From Aldehydirespirator sp965200005 (lineage in GTDB: Bacteria; Actinomycetota; Acidimicrobiia; Acidimicrobiales; Aldehydirespiratoraceae): a stretch of 64,000 bases of DNA. The notes beneath the pieces are model-generated. The model was not told the origin of the DNA. It searched no databases and was given only the letters and a program-made list of their open reading frames with translations. A program made the translations under genes and the position numbers. Below, piece by piece: positions 61,896 through 64,000 of this stretch; position 1 is the first letter of the stretch; the number at the start of each line of letters is the position of its first letter. The stretch lies in NCBI GenBank assembly GCA_965200005.1, contig OZ241331.1, forward strand, positions 1,612,001 to 1,676,000, in the 5' to 3' direction.

Positions 61896-62849
61896 GTGAT
61901 CCTGGCTCGCCACGCCGAGGCGCTGTTCTGGGTTGGCCGCCATGTCGAGCGTGCCGAAGCCACATCGCGCTGTCTCAACTATGCCGCCAACGCCATCAGT
62001 CACCTGCGTGACTCAGAGGCACGCATCGAGGGTGAGCAACTGATAAAGACGCTCGGTCTGAGTGCCGAACTTGCCCTCACTGGCAGCCTCGATAGTCGCC
62101 CGCAGTTGGTGGCCTTCCTGCTGACCGACACCGACAATCCTGGTTCCATTATCTCGTGTGTGAAGGCTGTGCGTGAGAACCTGAGGGCCACCCGTGACCG
62201 CATCCCCATCGAGTTATGGGAAGAAGCAAACGGGCTTTATTTGAGATTTCCGAACCTGGGAAAGGCAGCCCCCTCCGGTGGTCTCCATGAAGTTCTGCTG
62301 AGGGTGCGCCGGGCGTGCCTAGCCATCGGTGGCGTGCTCAATGAAGGCATGCGTCGTGACGAGGCGTACGAGTGCGCTGTTGTAGGTCGGATGCTTGAGC
62401 GCTCAATCTTCACCGTGGGCCTGCTTGCGTCAAGTCAGACAGATCCGCGTGGCGCTGTTGATATCAACCGCATCCTGCGGCTAGCGGCCCCGGTGCAGGC
62501 ATATCACCGCCAGCACGGTCATGCCCCTGATGCCCACGAAGTCGTTGGCTACTTGCTTCACGCTGAGGATCTGCCGAGGTCGGTGCTGTCGTGTCTGGTG
62601 CGTGCCGAGCACTGCCTCAAGGGTCTCGCCGGCGCATCCAAGGCATTGCTCCGTTGTCGTCGTTCCGCAGGTCTGTTGCGTGCCCGCCTTGAGCTTGGTG
62701 AGATCGAATCCGCAGTTGCGGCCGAGCCGGTCGCCGCCTTGTGGAAGCTGTCAAGTGAGTTGTCGGACCTCGCCATTGATGTCGAGACAGCTCTGCAGCA
62801 ACCACAGCTCGACCACGCTGTGTACTCCCGCTATGTGGCGGCGGGATAG
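61896..62849 (+). CDS. Alpha-E domain-containing protein (DUF403)
   Basis: 317 residues, GTG start 22 bases after the ATP-grasp frame. All-helical alpha-E protein: 'ILARHAEALFWVGRHVERAEATSRCL' is the family's N-terminal hallmark, with 'SIISCVKAVRENLRATRDRIPIELWEEANGLYL' and 'LPRSVLSCLVRAEHCLKGLAG' later. It always travels with the permuted ATP-grasp and a transglutaminase-like protein in an operon thought to make or modify a peptide-linked product; biochemical role is not established. This middle gene shows no lesion while both neighbours are frameshifted. Confidence 0.92.
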   Translation: MILARHAEALFWVGRHVERAEATSRCLNYAANAISHLRDSEARIEGEQLIKTLGLSAELALTGSLDSRPQLVAFLLTDTDNPGSIISCVKAVRENLRATRDRIPIELWEEANGLYLRFPNLGKAAPSGGLHEVLLRVRRACLAIGGVLNEGMRRDEAYECAVVGRMLERSIFTVGLLASSQTDPRGAVDINRILRLAAPVQAYHRQHGHAPDAHEVVGYLLHAEDLPRSVLSCLVRAEHCLKGLAGASKALLRCRRSAGLLRARLELGEIESAVAAEPVAALWKLSSELSDLAIDVETALQQPQLDHAVYSRYVAAG

Positions 62850-62893
62850 GGCGAGATAGCTGAGATCGCAGAGATAGTGGAGAGGAACGGGCG

Positions 62894-63790
62894 ATGACCG
62901 CCACGAGTTTCGACATTCGGTATCGAGTGGGGTTCCGTTACTCCGAACCTGTCTCGGAGTCTCACAACGAAGTGCGAATGCGGCCTTTGGAGGACGACTG
63001 CCAGCGCCTACTTTCCTACCGGCTGGCTACAGATCCCGTAACGCAGGTTCTACGAAAGACTGACTATTGGGGTACTTGCGTCGAACACTTTGGAGTGAGG
63101 CTGCCCCACTCAGAGCTTGAGATCGTGGCGAGCTCGTCCGTAGAGACGATGCCGAGACCGACACCAATCGAAGAGTTAGGTGTCGCAACGCTGAGATCCA
63201 CACAGTTCCGGCTCGAGTTCCTCGAGTATCTCGAACCGTCCCCTCATGCGACGCCTCGATTTGTGGACGAGATAGCAAGGCTTGCGGCAGCAGTTGGCGC
63301 GGACAGTTCGCGTGGGTCGGTCAGAAACGTGATCACAGCCGTTGCCGATGGACTGCGCCGGATCCTGGATTACCGCCCGGGTTCAACCGAGATCGGCATG
63401 AGCATCGACAAGGTGCTCCAGAGCGGTTGCGGTGTGTGTCAAGACTTCGCTCATGTCGCTATTGCCATGCTTAGAACCATCGGCGTACCTGCCCGGTACG
63501 TCTCGGGATACATGTTCCCGCAGCGGGTGAGTGGTGAAGCATTCGCTAGCGGCCCTGCGGACTCGGACTCGGACTTGCACGCAGCAGAGGAGGGGCGACG
63601 ACAGAGTGTAAGCGTTCAGACGCACGCATGGATTGAGGCAGCTGTGCCTGATTGGGGATGGTGGGCCTTGGATCCCACCAATGGCACGGAAGTGACTGAC
63701 CAATACGTGGCAGTCGGTCGGGGTCGCGACTATGGAGACGTCCTACCGATTCGGGGCACGTTCAAAGGGCTCAGCAACGACTGTTGTTGA
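62894..63790 (+). CDS. Transglutaminase-like protein with C-terminal frameshift
   Basis: 298 residues as the frame stands. The bacterial transglutaminase N-terminal domain ('FDIRYRVGFRYSEPVSESHNEVRMRP') precedes the core with Cys in 'LQSGCGVCQDFAHVAIAMLRTIGVPARYVSGY', His in 'VQTHAWIEAAVPDWGWWALDPTNG' and Asp in LDPT, so the catalytic triad is complete. The end should read '...RGTFKGSATTVVDAEVTMERH', but an extra A in the AAA run at 63764-63766 shifts the frame to 'FKGLSNDCC-stop'. The displaced tail continues in another frame to 63932. Most of the protein is unaffected. Starts 44 bases after the alpha-E gene, preceded by GAGAGGAAC. Confidence 0.88.
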   Translation: MTATSFDIRYRVGFRYSEPVSESHNEVRMRPLEDDCQRLLSYRLATDPVTQVLRKTDYWGTCVEHFGVRLPHSELEIVASSSVETMPRPTPIEELGVATLRSTQFRLEFLEYLEPSPHATPRFVDEIARLAAAVGADSSRGSVRNVITAVADGLRRILDYRPGSTEIGMSIDKVLQSGCGVCQDFAHVAIAMLRTIGVPARYVSGYMFPQRVSGEAFASGPADSDSDLHAAEEGRRQSVSVQTHAWIEAAVPDWGWWALDPTNGTEVTDQYVAVGRGRDYGDVLPIRGTFKGLSNDCC

Positions 63791-63932
63791 TGCTGAAGTC
63801 ACCATGGAACGACATCTCGGCGATAGTTCGCCTCCAAAGACCTCAGAGCAACCGATGCACTTTGGTCTTCCCCAATACGACTTCACCGACCCGATCGCGA
63901 GATCCGTCGACTACCAAAGCCGACAGCAGTAG
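63767..63932 (+). pseudogene. Displaced C-terminal tail of the transglutaminase-like protein
   Basis: In the frame offset from the upstream gene this reads 'GSATTVVDAEVTMERHLGDS' and ends 'DPIARSVDYQSRQQ'. 'VDAEVTM' is the usual closing block of this family, which identifies it as the lost end. The remaining 68 bases to the window end show nothing I can assign. Confidence 0.7.
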
Positions 63933-64000
63933 TTGCACGTCCAAAGCCGTCAATAAGTCTGCCCGGCAAGAGCCGCACCGGAAAACACATCACATGGATC

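Overview
This window looks like chromosomal DNA from an actinobacterium, most likely an Acidimicrobiia-type lineage. That placement is inference, from Cys-rich S-layer-homology repeats of the 'CPxxPVTRxxMAxFLxRAF' style, an F420-type LLM oxidoreductase, frequent GTG/TTG starts and the overall gene content. At least two genes read an in-frame UGA as selenocysteine, so the organism should carry the Sec machinery elsewhere. Four genes carry frameshifts or a nonsense codon, which suggests ongoing gene decay unless they are assembly errors.

Layout. 1-8.6 kb: housekeeping and metabolic genes (PLP aminotransferase fragment, SPFH protein, LLM oxidoreductase, Ppx/GppA phosphatase, alpha/beta hydrolase, MaoC hydratase, secreted S41 protease with SLH repeats, methionine aminopeptidase). 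8.9-22.7 kb: a complete type I-G (formerly I-U) CRISPR-Cas locus, csb1(cas7)-csb2(cas5-cas6)-cas3-cas8-cas4/cas1 fusion-cas2, then an array of 65 repeats. 22.7-24.6 kb: a fused MNT-HEPN protein and two uncharacterised ORFs. 24.6-34 kb: accessory metabolism (SDR, GNAT, C45 acyltransferase, DAO-family oxidoreductase, class III aminotransferase, sulfatase with a broken C-terminus, DUF1015). 34.3-55.6 kb: a one-carbon module (folD, metF-like, fhs, dimethylglycine/sarcosine dehydrogenase, etfBA, iclR, a BKACE enzyme and a selenocysteine formate dehydrogenase whose catalytic subunit is split into two separated genes), with rmuC, a class II aldolase and proS interspersed. 55.6-64 kb: hydratase, RtcB, FMN 2-hydroxyacid oxidase, dienelactone hydrolase, a selenocysteine peroxiredoxin and a circularly permuted ATP-grasp / alpha-E / transglutaminase operon with two frameshifts.

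The most striking region is the CRISPR array. Its repeats occur in three chronological blocks. The oldest, leader-distal repeats end in ATTGAAGC. A middle block ends in ATTGAAGG. The 21 newest, leader-proximal repeats have lost that end and instead end in AAACGGCTCGGC. Ten of these twelve new bases are the exact reverse complement of the repeat start plus the last 6 bases of the leader, so the new end looks like a fold-back (quasipalindrome) copying event at the leader-repeat junction that was then propagated by each later acquisition. The change replaces six of the eight bases of the predicted crRNA 5' handle. The spacer at the block boundary is truncated to 23 nt. The newest spacer of all matches 36/36 bases of the csb2 (cas5-cas6) gene in the same operon, next to a 5'-TTG that fits the TTN PAM known for this subtype. 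Together these suggest that adaptation continued after interference by the new-type crRNAs was weakened or lost.

How the metabolic genes fit together (inference from families): dimethylglycine and sarcosine are demethylated by the FAD/GcvT enzyme, electrons go to ETF, and methylene-THF is oxidised by FolD to formyl-THF. Fhs running backwards would release formate with ATP gain, and the NAD-linked selenocysteine formate dehydrogenase oxidises formate to CO2. A tandem palindrome between fhs and the dehydrogenase is a candidate operator for the IclR-family regulator encoded downstream.
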